Positions 35,735 through 44,863 of a DNA stretch of 64,000 nt are shown here, piece after piece (the stretch's first letter is position 1; each line of letters starts with the position of its first letter). The notes below the pieces were generated by a model. That model was not told where the DNA came from and ran no database searches. It saw only the letters and a program-made list of their open reading frames with translations. Source of the stretch: Anaerobacterium chartisolvens (GTDB lineage Bacteria; Bacillota; Clostridia; Acetivibrionales; DSM-27016); assembly GCF_003337415.1 (NCBI RefSeq), contig NZ_QPJT01000003.1:1-64000 (forward strand), given 5' to 3'. A program made the position numbers and the translations under genes.

Positions 35735-38395
35735 ATGCCCAAGGTCTATAATACAAAGGATGAAATAGGCTTTCACACGGCGAGCGGAAATCAGACGCTT
35801 GAATACCTTAATGCAGGCATGGATGGAATAGATGAGAAGGAGGCGAAAAAAAGAGGGGATATTTACGGTAAAAACCGTCTTGAGGAGGGCGAGCATAAAA
35901 ATGTGTTCCAGATGTTTATCGAGCAGTTCAAAAACATAATGGTAATTGTTCTTATAGTGGCGGCATTAATATCCGGCATAATGGGAGAGCTTACCGATAC
36001 GGTAATTATTCTTGTCGTTGTAATAATTAACGCATTCCTTGGCGTTATACAGGAGAGCAAGGCGGAAAAAGCACTGCTGGCTTTGAAAAGCATGTCCGCG
36101 CCTTATGCGAAGGTTAAGAGAGGCGGGAAGGTAAAGCGCTTAAATACTGAGGAGCTTGTACCGGGAGATATAGTGCTTCTTGAAGCAGGCGACTATGTGC
36201 CCGCCGACATGAGGCTGCTTGACTGTGCCAGCCTTAAAATTGAGGAGTCGGCGCTTACCGGAGAATCGGTGCCTGTGGAAAAAATCGTGGAGGCAATAGA
36301 GGGAGAAGACATAGTAATAGGTGACAGGAGAAATATGGCATACTCCGGCAGCAGTGTGACATATGGAAGAGGGACGGGTGTTGTAACGGCCACCGCAATG
36401 TCTACCGAGGTAGGCAAGATAGCCCGGCATTTGAAAGGAGACCCGCAAGAGACGCCTTTGCAAAGAAAGCTTTCTGAAATGAGCAAATTCCTTACTCTGG
36501 CTATAATAATAGTTTCAGTAATAGTATTTGCGGCGGGGGTTCTTCAGGGGAGAGACTATTTTGAAATGTTTCTGACCGCCGTAAGTCTTGCCGTTGCCGC
36601 AATTCCAGAGGGCCTGCCGGCTGTAATTACAATAGTGCTTGCTATCGGCGTACAGAAAATGTCAAAGAGAAACGCAATAATAAGGAAGCTGTCGGCGGTT
36701 GAAACGCTTGGCTGCACCGAGATAATATGCTCTGATAAAACAGGCACTCTCACTCAGAATAAGATGACTGTTAAGGAAATATACGCAGACGGGCGGAACA
36801 TTGATGCAAGCGATGTCGAGGAAGGGGATCACAAGCTGTCGGCTTTCATGCAAATCCTCACATTGTGCAATGATTCCAGAGCAACAGGGGCAGAGAGCGA
36901 AACGAGAAGCTTTATAGGGGACCCCACCGAAACGGCACTTGTTTATTTCTCCTCTGAAAAGGGCTTTGACAAGGAACGGCTGGAGAGGGATTTGCCCAGA
37001 AGCGCTGAAATTCCCTTTGATTCGGACAGAAAGCTAATGACTACCGTTAACCAGACGGGAGAAGGCTTAAGGGTAATGACAAAGGGAGCGCCTGATATTC
37101 TGCTTGGCAGATGCGGTAAAATTTTGCTGAACGGAAGTATAGAGCCTATCACAGAGGAGATATCGCAGTCTATAAAACAAGCCAACCATGATATGGCAAA
37201 AAAGGCTCTCAGGGTGCTTGCCGTTGCATTTAAGGACGTTGACGGCATACCGCAGGATATGGACTCTGAAAATGTAGAGAGGGAGCTTGTATTTGCCGGA
37301 CTTGTGGGCATGATAGATCCTCCGAGGCCTGAGGCGCGGGAGGCTGTTAAGGTATGCAAAACAGCAGGCATAAGGCCCGTTATGATTACGGGGGATCACA
37401 GGGATACCGCAGCCGCAATTGCAAGGGAGCTTGACATTATAAAGGATGAGAGTGAGGTAATAACAGGCAGCGAGCTGGGCAAAATAAGCGACGAAGACTT
37501 TGAGACGGCTGTAGAAAGATATTCTGTTTATGCAAGGGTGTCGCCGGAGCACAAGGTAAGGATAGTAAACACATGGAAAAAGAAGGGCAAAATTGTTGCC
37601 ATGACCGGTGACGGAGTCAATGATGCCCCTGCCCTCAAAGCTGCTGATATCGGCGTGGGTATGGGGATAACCGGCACTGATGTGTCAAAGGGTGTTTCCA
37701 ATATGGTGCTTGCCGATGATAATTTTGCAACTATAGTTTTTGCGGTTGAAGAGGGAAGAAAGATATACAGCAACATAAGGAAGGCAATACAATTCCTGCT
37801 TTCGTCAAACCTCGGAGAGGTCTTCACTCTTTTTGTGGCTACAATGCTCAATTGGACTATACTTATGCCTATTCATATACTATGGGTCAATCTGGTTACA
37901 GACACTCTTCCCGCTCTGGCATTAGGCGTTGAAAAGGCCGAAAGTGATGTTATGACACAAAAACCGAGAAAGGCAAACAGCAGCTTTTTTTCCGACGGAC
38001 TGGGAGTAAGCGTGATATACCAGGGCATTGCAAAGGGTGCTATAACGCTTCTGGCATACTACATAGGCTCAGAGCTTTACTCGCATGAGGCCGCCATGAC
38101 TATGTCCTTTGCCACACTGGGACTGATACAGCTTACTCATTCGTTAAATGTGCGCTCCAACACAAAATCGCTTTTAAAGCTGGGGCTGTTTACAAACAGA
38201 TACTTAATAGGCGCTATTATATTATCGGGACTGATGCAGATAATGGTAATAATAATTACCCCTCTTAATGCAATATTTAAGGTTACACATTTAAATCTTC
38301 AACAGTGGGCTATTGTAGCGGCAGCTGCTGTGGCCATAATTCCCATTGTGGAATTGGCAAAGCTTATTCATAATAAAAGAGAAAAATATAAATAA
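35735..38395 (+). CDS. P2-type cation ATPase, probably Mn2+ (or Ca2+/Mn2+) efflux pump
   Basis: 886 residues with the SERCA/SPCA/PMR1 layout: N-terminal actuator with LTGES, PEGLPAVITIVLAIG in M4, phosphorylation site DKTGTLT (Asp334), nucleotide domain with KGAPD, hinge MTGDGVNDAPALK (about 622-634) and M6 NLVTDTLPALALG. The PEGLP motif fits Ca2+ or Mn2+ transport. By homology it would be called a calcium ATPase, but the Mn2+ riboswitch in its leader argues that manganese export is at least one of its jobs. Ribosome site TTGGAGGAG. Monocistronic as far as I can see. Confidence 0.93.
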   Translation: MPKVYNTKDEIGFHTASGNQTLEYLNAGMDGIDEKEAKKRGDIYGKNRLEEGEHKNVFQMFIEQFKNIMVIVLIVAALISGIMGELTDTVIILVVVIINAFLGVIQESKAEKALLALKSMSAPYAKVKRGGKVKRLNTEELVPGDIVLLEAGDYVPADMRLLDCASLKIEESALTGESVPVEKIVEAIEGEDIVIGDRRNMAYSGSSVTYGRGTGVVTATAMSTEVGKIARHLKGDPQETPLQRKLSEMSKFLTLAIIIVSVIVFAAGVLQGRDYFEMFLTAVSLAVAAIPEGLPAVITIVLAIGVQKMSKRNAIIRKLSAVETLGCTEIICSDKTGTLTQNKMTVKEIYADGRNIDASDVEEGDHKLSAFMQILTLCNDSRATGAESETRSFIGDPTETALVYFSSEKGFDKERLERDLPRSAEIPFDSDRKLMTTVNQTGEGLRVMTKGAPDILLGRCGKILLNGSIEPITEEISQSIKQANHDMAKKALRVLAVAFKDVDGIPQDMDSENVERELVFAGLVGMIDPPRPEAREAVKVCKTAGIRPVMITGDHRDTAAAIARELDIIKDESEVITGSELGKISDEDFETAVERYSVYARVSPEHKVRIVNTWKKKGKIVAMTGDGVNDAPALKAADIGVGMGITGTDVSKGVSNMVLADDNFATIVFAVEEGRKIYSNIRKAIQFLLSSNLGEVFTLFVATMLNWTILMPIHILWVNLVTDTLPALALGVEKAESDVMTQKPRKANSSFFSDGLGVSVIYQGIAKGAITLLAYYIGSELYSHEAAMTMSFATLGLIQLTHSLNVRSNTKSLLKLGLFTNRYLIGAIILSGLMQIMVIIITPLNAIFKVTHLNLQQWAIVAAAAVAIIPIVELAKLIHNKREKYK

Positions 38396-38508
38396 AAATT
38401 TTTAAAGAGGATAAATGGTGGTAATAATATACCGTTATGTTGAACCTGTATAGAGTGTAGAATTGTAAAGTACAATATGGCAGTAAGAATAAGGGGGCAT
38501 ATGATTTT

Positions 38509-41500
38509 ATGAGTAAGGTAATGAAAACTATGGACGGGAATACCGCTGCGGCACATGTCGCCTATGCGTTTACAGAGGTGGCGGGGATATATCCCATTAC
38601 CCCGTCCTCACCGATGGCGGAGCATGTCGATGAGTGGTCGGCACACGGCAAAAAGAATATTTTCGGGCAGGAGGTAAGGGTTGCCGAGCTTCAGTCTGAG
38701 GCGGGAGCGGCAGGGACGGTTCACGGCTCGCTGGCGGCGGGAGCGCTTACAACTACATTTACGGCATCTCAGGGACTGCTGCTTATGATACCCAACATGT
38801 ATAAAATTTCAGGAGAGCTTCTTCCGGGGGTGTTTCATGTAAGCGCCCGTGCCGTGGCGGCCCATGCGCTGTCTATTTTCGGAGATCACTCTGATGTAAT
38901 GGCATGTCGTCAGACAGGCTTCGCGCTTTTGGCCTCGGGAAACGTACAAGAGGTAATGGACTTAGGCGGTGTTGCGCATTTAAGTGCCATAAAGGGGAGG
39001 GTGCCCTTCCTGCATTTTTTTGACGGCTTCAGGACATCGCACGAGGTGCAAAAAATAGAGGTGATTGATTACAAGGATTTTGAAAGACTGATCGACATGG
39101 AAGCGGTGCGGGCGTTCAGAAAAAATGCTCTTAACCCCGAGCACCCCGTTTTAAGAGGTACCGCTCAAAATCCCGATATATTCTTCCAGGCTCGTGAGGC
39201 CTCAAATAAGTTTTATGATGCGCTTCCCGAAATTGTGGAGTCCTATATGGCGGAGATAAACAAAATCACCGGCAGACAGTACGGGCTGTTCAATTATTAC
39301 GGCGCTCCCGATGCCGACCGGGTTATAATTGCAATGGGATCGGTGTGCGACGCAATAGAGGAGACTATAGACTACCTGACAAATAAGGGAGAAAAGGTGG
39401 GGCTGGTAAAGGTTCGTCTTTACAGGCCGTTTTCGGCAAAGCACCTTCTTGCGGCAATTCCTTCCACAGTAAAAAAGATAACGGTGCTTGACAGGACTAA
39501 GGAGCCGGGGTCACTGGGAGAGCCGTTGTATCAAGATGTCTGCACAGCATATTTTGACAGTGAGCAAAGGCCGGCAATAACCGCGGGACGCTATGGACTG
39601 GGCTCTAAGGATACCACTCCGGCACAGATAGCGGCGGTATTCAACAACATGAATTTGCCCGAGCCCAAAAACCATTTCACAATAGGTATTGTTGATGATG
39701 TCACATTCCTTTCGCTGCCTGAGGAAAAGGAAATTGATGTTTCACACCCCAATACGGTGAGCTGCAAGTTTTGGGGGCTTGGCTCCGATGGAACGGTGGG
39801 TGCCAATAAGAACTCTATAAAAATTATAGGCGATCATACCGATATGTATGCTCAGGGGTATTTTTCATACGATTCCAAAAAGTCCGGGGGCATAACGGTA
39901 TCTCATTTGAGATTCGGAAAAAAGCCTATAAGGTCGACATACCTTGTTAAAAGAGCGGATTTTATAGCTTGCCACAACCCTTCATATGTTGATAAATATG
40001 ACATGGTTTCAGACCTGAAGGATGGAGGAATATTCCTTCTCAACTGCGGGTGGACTTTGGAGGAGCTGGAGGAGAAGCTTCCCGCGTCAATGAAGAGGTT
40101 CATAGCGGCACACCGCATAAACCTGTACACCATAGACGGAATCAGCATTGCGGCAGAAATAGGCCTTGGCAACAGGATTAACATGGTAATGCAGGCGGCG
40201 TTTTTTAAGCTGGCAGGCATTATTCCAATAGAAGACGCAGTAAATTATATGAAAGCTGCCATTAACGATACCTATGGCAAAAAGGGAGATAAGATTGTAA
40301 GCATGAACTGCCTTGCGGTGGACAGGGGGATAGAAGAAGTTGTAAGGGTAAACGTCCCCGCAGAGTGGTCGCAGGCTGAGGATTCGGCACCCTCCGACAG
40401 GAATGTCCCCGACTTTATAAAAAACATACTTGAGCCTGTCAACAGGCAGGAGGGAGACCGGCTGCCCGTCAGTGCTTTTAACGGAATAGAGGACGGCACG
40501 TTTCCGCAGGGTACCTCAAAGTTTGAAAAGAGGGGCATAGCTGTGGAGGTGCCGGAATGGCAGAGGGAGAAGTGCATACAGTGCAATCAGTGCTCCTATG
40601 TATGTCCCCACGCAGCAATACGTCCTTTCCTTTTAAATGAGGAAGAGGTTCAAAATTCCCCGCAGGATTTTGTGTCCTCAAAGGCTATGGGAAAGGGTAT
40701 GGAAGCACTGAATTTCAAGATTCAGGTTTCGGTGCTCGATTGCGCGGGCTGTGGGAATTGCGCGCAGGTGTGTCCCGCAAAGGAGAAGGCTCTTATAATG
40801 AAGCCCATTGAAACCCAGAGTGCCGAGATTGACAAGTGGGAGTATGCAATGACTCTTTCCGCCAAGGAGAACCCTTTAAATGCGGAGACGTTAAAGGGAA
40901 GCCAGTTTGAGCAGCCGCTTTTGGAATTTTCGGGGGCCTGCGCAGGCTGCGGGGAAACGCCCTATGCAAAGCTTGTGACTCAGCTTTTCGGAGACAGAAT
41001 GATGATTGCCAATGCAACGGGGTGCTCGTCCATATGGGGAGGAAGCGCACCGGCAATGCCTTATACCATGAACGGGAAGGGCTACGGACCCGCATGGGCC
41101 AATTCTCTGTTTGAGGACAACGCAGAGTTTGGATACGGAATGTTCCTTGGAGTAAAGCAGATAAGAAACAAGCTTGCTGACCTTTGCAACGAAGCCATCG
41201 GCAGAGACATCCCCGCCGGGGCTGCGGACGCCCTTAGGGCATGGACGGAAAGCATGGAAAATGCAAAGGCCTCAAAAAAGGCCTCAATAGAGCTCATCTC
41301 TGCTTTGGAAGCGTATGATGGAGATGACGCAAGAGTAAAGGAAATATTCAATGAAATTATTGATAAAAAGGAGTTCCTCGTAAAAAAATCACAGTGGATA
41401 ATGGGAGGGGACGGATGGGCCTATGACATAGGCTTTGGCGGTCTTGACCATGTGCTGGCATCGGGCGAGGATGTCAATGTGCTTGTGTTTGACACCGAGA

Positions 41501-42045
41501 TTTATTCAAACACAGGGGGACAGTCCTCAAAAGCTACTCCTGCGGGCGCCGTCGCACAGTTTGCCGCGTCGGGAAAGCCTACTAAGAAAAAGGATCTCGG
41601 AATGATTGCAATGTCCTATGGCTATGTATATGTTGCGCAGGTTGCAATGGGGGCCAACCAGAACCAGCTTATAAAGGCGGTTGTGGAGGCCGAAAGCTAT
41701 CCAGGGCCTTCGCTTATTATAGCGTATGCGCCGTGTATAAGCCACGGGCTTAAGGCGGGCATGGGCTGCTCGCAGCTTGAGGAGAAAAAGGCTGTTGAAG
41801 CGGGCTATTGGCACTTGTACAGGTATAACCCGGCTCTTCGCGAGCAGGGCAAAAATCCTTTTGTATTGGATTCCAGAGAGCCAAGTGCCTCCTACAAGGA
41901 CTTCCTTATGGGAGAGGTAAGGTACTCTTCTCTTTTGAAGGCCTTCCCCGACAGAGCCGAAAAGCTGTTTGAAGCTGCCGAGAAGAATGCCAAGGAAAGG
42001 CTGGAGGTATATAAAATGTTTGCAAATGCGGGGCATAAGGAATAG
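38509..42045 (+). CDS. nifJ: Pyruvate:ferredoxin (flavodoxin) oxidoreductase, single-chain
   Basis: 1178 residues with all PFOR domains fused: N-terminal pyrimidine-binding domain (TMDGNTAAAHVAYAFTEVA; YPITPSSPMAEH), transketolase-like C domain, gamma-type domain (about 420-600), two 4Fe-4S clusters (CIQCNQCSYVCPH near 689, CAGCGNCAQVCP near 744), a further cluster Cys pair in CAGCGETPY near 810, and the TPP/Mg site GGDGWAYDIGFGG near 966. It oxidises pyruvate to acetyl-CoA and CO2 while reducing ferredoxin, feeding hydrogen or ethanol formation. A strong terminator follows. The upstream gap (38396-38508) has an ATTGTAAAGTACAAT dyad at 38461-38476 region that could be regulatory. Confidence 0.96.
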   Translation: MSKVMKTMDGNTAAAHVAYAFTEVAGIYPITPSSPMAEHVDEWSAHGKKNIFGQEVRVAELQSEAGAAGTVHGSLAAGALTTTFTASQGLLLMIPNMYKISGELLPGVFHVSARAVAAHALSIFGDHSDVMACRQTGFALLASGNVQEVMDLGGVAHLSAIKGRVPFLHFFDGFRTSHEVQKIEVIDYKDFERLIDMEAVRAFRKNALNPEHPVLRGTAQNPDIFFQAREASNKFYDALPEIVESYMAEINKITGRQYGLFNYYGAPDADRVIIAMGSVCDAIEETIDYLTNKGEKVGLVKVRLYRPFSAKHLLAAIPSTVKKITVLDRTKEPGSLGEPLYQDVCTAYFDSEQRPAITAGRYGLGSKDTTPAQIAAVFNNMNLPEPKNHFTIGIVDDVTFLSLPEEKEIDVSHPNTVSCKFWGLGSDGTVGANKNSIKIIGDHTDMYAQGYFSYDSKKSGGITVSHLRFGKKPIRSTYLVKRADFIACHNPSYVDKYDMVSDLKDGGIFLLNCGWTLEELEEKLPASMKRFIAAHRINLYTIDGISIAAEIGLGNRINMVMQAAFFKLAGIIPIEDAVNYMKAAINDTYGKKGDKIVSMNCLAVDRGIEEVVRVNVPAEWSQAEDSAPSDRNVPDFIKNILEPVNRQEGDRLPVSAFNGIEDGTFPQGTSKFEKRGIAVEVPEWQREKCIQCNQCSYVCPHAAIRPFLLNEEEVQNSPQDFVSSKAMGKGMEALNFKIQVSVLDCAGCGNCAQVCPAKEKALIMKPIETQSAEIDKWEYAMTLSAKENPLNAETLKGSQFEQPLLEFSGACAGCGETPYAKLVTQLFGDRMMIANATGCSSIWGGSAPAMPYTMNGKGYGPAWANSLFEDNAEFGYGMFLGVKQIRNKLADLCNEAIGRDIPAGAADALRAWTESMENAKASKKASIELISALEAYDGDDARVKEIFNEIIDKKEFLVKKSQWIMGGDGWAYDIGFGGLDHVLASGEDVNVLVFDTEIYSNTGGQSSKATPAGAVAQFAASGKPTKKKDLGMIAMSYGYVYVAQVAMGANQNQLIKAVVEAESYPGPSLIIAYAPCISHGLKAGMGCSQLEEKKAVEAGYWHLYRYNPALREQGKNPFVLDSREPSASYKDFLMGEVRYSSLLKAFPDRAEKLFEAAEKNAKERLEVYKMFANAGHKE

Positions 42046-42067
42046 AAATTTCTCTTAAGGATTATAT

Positions 42068-42114
42068 AAACAAGGGGCTGCGCACTAATTACTTAGTGCG
42101 ACAGCCCCTTGTTT
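42068..42114 (+). terminator. Terminator of the pyruvate:ferredoxin oxidoreductase gene
   Basis: AAACAAGGGGCTG (42068-42080) plus GCACTAA pair with TTAGTGC and CAGCCCCTTGTTT (ending 42114), four-base loop; about 20 pairs in all. Confidence 0.85.
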
Positions 42115-42253
42115 ACGGCCGGGTTATTATATGCCAGGAGGGCCGTCTCGTATTGTTCTGGCAACCGCGCAATCTCAGGAAAATTATTACGCAGTTCTGT
42201 TATGGCCTGCTTTGATGCATTTGATGAGTTTTATATTTTTCGTTCGATTTATA

Positions 42254-42282
42254 TTGATAGTAATGTTCGTTTGATATATAAT
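42254..42282 (+). promoter_or_regulatory. Promoter of the Phd-PIN toxin-antitoxin pair
   Basis: TTGATA (42254-42259) and TATAAT (42277-42282), spacer 17. Around it the half-site TTCGTT(C/T)GAT occurs twice (about 42239 and 42266), a plausible operator for the autoregulating antitoxin. Confidence 0.7.
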
Positions 42283-42322
42283 ATATTTGAGCGAATAACT
42301 TAATTTGAGGGAGGGGTTCTTT

Positions 42323-42562
42323 ATGATGGTTACATCAACTGAATTCAAACTGAATCTCGGCCGCTATTTGGAGCTGGCTTCAAAAGAGGAAATTATCATT
42401 ACAAAAAACGGCCACCGCATAGCGAAGCTGGTTGCCGATGAGGAAGATTTAGTTTCTGTTGCGCAATCGTTGTTCGGTATTGCCGCAAATGTAAATTTCA
42501 CGGATGACAAAATCAAAGAGGAAAGGATAAAAGATAGATATGGCGTTGAATTTAACGATTGA
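42323..42562 (+). CDS. Phd/YefM-type antitoxin
   Basis: 79 residues from the ATG at 42323, after GAGGGAGGGG. MVTSTEFKLNLGRYLELASKEEIIITKNGHRIAKLV is the classic Phd/YefM dimer and DNA-binding fold. The charged C-terminus (KEERIKDRYGVEF) would bind the toxin. Overlaps the PIN toxin gene by 23 bases, which implies coupled translation. Confidence 0.88.
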   Translation: MMVTSTEFKLNLGRYLELASKEEIIITKNGHRIAKLVADEEDLVSVAQSLFGIAANVNFTDDKIKEERIKDRYGVEFND

Positions 42563-42956
42563 TACTAACATCATCCTTGATGCTTTATTGAAACGCGAAC
42601 CCTGGAGTGAGGCTGCGGAAAAAATAATTCTGCTTGCCGCCGATAAAAAAATATCCGCTTCTATCACAGCCAACACAGTGACCGATATTTATTATATTGT
42701 CAACAGATATGTAGGGGACAAAAGTAAAGCTAGAGAAGCTGTCGCCGGCCTTGCCAAGCTGATGGACTTTACGGCTGTCGATAAAAACGATTGCGTGAAG
42801 GCGTTGAATTCTCCTGTGGATGACTATGAGGATGCGCTTTTATCAGTTTGCGCTGCGAAAACGAAGTCAAAATTCATCATCACGCGTAATGTAAAAGACT
42901 TTGAAAAGTCTGGCGTCAAAGCGATTATGCCGGACGAATTTCTCAAGCAGTTTTAA
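42540..42956 (+). CDS. PIN-domain toxin (VapC-like ribonuclease)
   Basis: 138 residues. PIN acidic residues are in place: Asp8 in LTIDTNIILDAL, a Glu in the first helical region, Asp near VDDYEDALLSV and the final ITRNVKDF region. VapC-like toxins cleave tRNA or rRNA with Mg2+. Paired with the overlapping Phd-type antitoxin as a type II system. Confidence 0.88.
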   Translation: MALNLTIDTNIILDALLKREPWSEAAEKIILLAADKKISASITANTVTDIYYIVNRYVGDKSKAREAVAGLAKLMDFTAVDKNDCVKALNSPVDDYEDALLSVCAAKTKSKFIITRNVKDFEKSGVKAIMPDEFLKQF

Positions 42957-43074
42957 TTACTACAGCTACTTTTGCCCCTGCTTTTTGTTTATTGATTTAA
43001 TTTGGTTATGAGGATATAATAAGCTTTATTGAATGAACAATTTACTTCACAGTTTACAGATACGGAGCGGGGCA

Positions 43075-43998
43075 ATGAACGTATTTTTTTACATAATCAT
43101 AAACATTATGCTGCCTATTTTTTTGCTGGCAGGAGTGGGATTTATAGTACAAAGGAAGTTCCGGCTGGACACAAGGACATTTTCCAAGCTCAGCATATAT
43201 GTTTTTGTTCCGGTGCTTATTTTTACAAAGGTATATGAGGCCGAGATAACTATAGGTCTGCTGGCCACGGTTTTTATATATATTATGGCGGTGCAGGCGG
43301 TTTTGCTTATTATAGGGGAGGGAGCCGCACGGCTTTTAAAATACCCAAGAAGCAAGAAAAAGTGCTTTATAAATTCTCTTATATTTTTTAACAGCGGAAA
43401 TTATGGGCTGCCCCTTACCGAGCTGGTATATAAGGGTGATCCGCTGGCCTATATGGGGCAAATATTTATTATACTGGTTCAGAATGTTATGACCAGCAGC
43501 TTTGGAGTGTTTCAGGCCAGCTCGGGAAGCTCGGGGTATAAGAAGGCTTTAAGGGATGTAATTAAAATGCCGTTTCTCTATGTAATAGCGGCGGTGGTAC
43601 TGGTAAGAGCTTTAAATATACAGCTTCCACAGCCTGTGATGGTGCCGCTTGGTTATATATCGGATGCCTTTATAGCCTTTGCACTTATAACGCTGGGGGT
43701 GCAGCTTGCAGAAATAAGAGTGGGCTTTAACCTGAGGGATATGTCTGTGGCAAGTGTTTTAAGGCTAGTGGTGTCGCCGTTGATTGGATACGCTATTGTG
43801 AGTATGCTTGGTATACAGGGAGTGCTTGCTCAATCTCTCATACTGGGGGTAGCCACCCCTACGGCGGTAAATACGGCGATAATTGCGCGGGAGTTTGACA
43901 ATGAGCCCGACTATGCCTCGCAGAACGTATTTGTTTCCACCGTGCTGAGCCCCATTACCGTTTCAATCATTATATACCTGTTAAATGGTACTGCTTAG
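43075..43998 (+). CDS. AEC-family transporter (auxin efflux carrier type)
   Basis: 307 residues from the ATG at 43075, which has GGAGCGGGG upstream; the in-frame ATG at 43033 lacks a ribosome site. Ten membrane segments in two five-helix halves, with NSGNYGLPLTELVY in the first half and VATPTAVNTAIIAREFD in the second, both family hallmarks. Likely a secondary carrier for an organic anion such as malate. Followed after 36 bases by the methyltransferase gene. Confidence 0.87.
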   Translation: MNVFFYIIINIMLPIFLLAGVGFIVQRKFRLDTRTFSKLSIYVFVPVLIFTKVYEAEITIGLLATVFIYIMAVQAVLLIIGEGAARLLKYPRSKKKCFINSLIFFNSGNYGLPLTELVYKGDPLAYMGQIFIILVQNVMTSSFGVFQASSGSSGYKKALRDVIKMPFLYVIAAVVLVRALNIQLPQPVMVPLGYISDAFIAFALITLGVQLAEIRVGFNLRDMSVASVLRLVVSPLIGYAIVSMLGIQGVLAQSLILGVATPTAVNTAIIAREFDNEPDYASQNVFVSTVLSPITVSIIIYLLNGTA

Positions 43999-44034
43999 AA
44001 AATTAAAATATTATGTGTGCCGGAGGGATGATTC

Positions 44035-44832
44035 ATGATAGTAATAGGGGAAAAAATCAATATAAGCTTTAAGACGGTAAGAAATGCCGTAGAACTGAGG
44101 GATACTGCTGCAATACAGGATTTGGCAAAAAAACAGTGCGAGGCGGGAGCAACGTACATAGATCTAAATGCGGGCATATCCTGCAAGGATGAAGCTGAGA
44201 GGATGGAGTGGCTGGTAAACACCGTGCAGGAGGTTGCAGATACCCCCTTTTCGATAGATTCTCCCAATGTAAGTACACTAAAAGCCGGTCTTAAGGCCAA
44301 TCGCAACCCAAAGCCTGTTATTAATTCGATAACGGGGGAGGAGAGAAGGTTTCAAGCCGTTATGCCATTAATATTGCAGTACAATACAGGAGTAATAGCC
44401 CTTTGCATGGATGATTCAGGAATGCCTGAAACGGTAGAGGACAGGGTGTTGATAGCCGGAAGGCTTATAGACAGGCTTACCCGTGAGGGGGTTGCTCTCG
44501 GGGATATTTATATAGACCCCATGGTAAGGCCGGTTGCATCCCATTCCCGTTATGGAATGGACTCCATTGAAACGATATACAGGGTAAAAGAAGAGTTTCC
44601 CGAAGTACATATTGCATGTGGCTTAAGCAACATATCCTTTGGAATTCCACAGAGAAAGGTAATGAATCACGCGTTTCTTATAGCGGCTATGACTGCCGGA
44701 ATGGACGGGGCAATAATGGACCCGCTTGATAAAAAGCTTATGTCGCTGGTCTACGCCGGAGAGGCCTTGCTGGGCAGGGACAGCTTCTGCATGAACTACC
44801 TTATGAAATGCCGTGAGGGGCTGCTGGAGTAA
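44035..44832 (+). CDS. Methyltetrahydrofolate:corrinoid methyltransferase (AcsE/MtvB-like)
   Basis: 265 residues, a pterin-binding TIM barrel: MIVIGEKINISFKTV, GATYIDLNAG, FSIDSPN, INSITGEE, YIDPMVRP and CGLSNISFG. These match the methyl-H4folate methyltransferases that hand a methyl group to a corrinoid protein. In acetogens this is AcsE. No carbonyl-dehydrogenase or corrinoid-protein gene is in the window, so the partner is unknown. Cotranscribed at most with the AEC transporter. Confidence 0.85.
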   Translation: MIVIGEKINISFKTVRNAVELRDTAAIQDLAKKQCEAGATYIDLNAGISCKDEAERMEWLVNTVQEVADTPFSIDSPNVSTLKAGLKANRNPKPVINSITGEERRFQAVMPLILQYNTGVIALCMDDSGMPETVEDRVLIAGRLIDRLTREGVALGDIYIDPMVRPVASHSRYGMDSIETIYRVKEEFPEVHIACGLSNISFGIPQRKVMNHAFLIAAMTAGMDGAIMDPLDKKLMSLVYAGEALLGRDSFCMNYLMKCREGLLE

Positions 44833-44863
44833 TTACGGCCGAGGGGCGGCACTTGAACGGGCG

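Noticed and set aside
38396-38508. Rex-type redox operator before the pyruvate:ferredoxin oxidoreductase gene
   Set aside because: The ATTGT...ACAAT dyad does not fit the Rex consensus well enough to name it.
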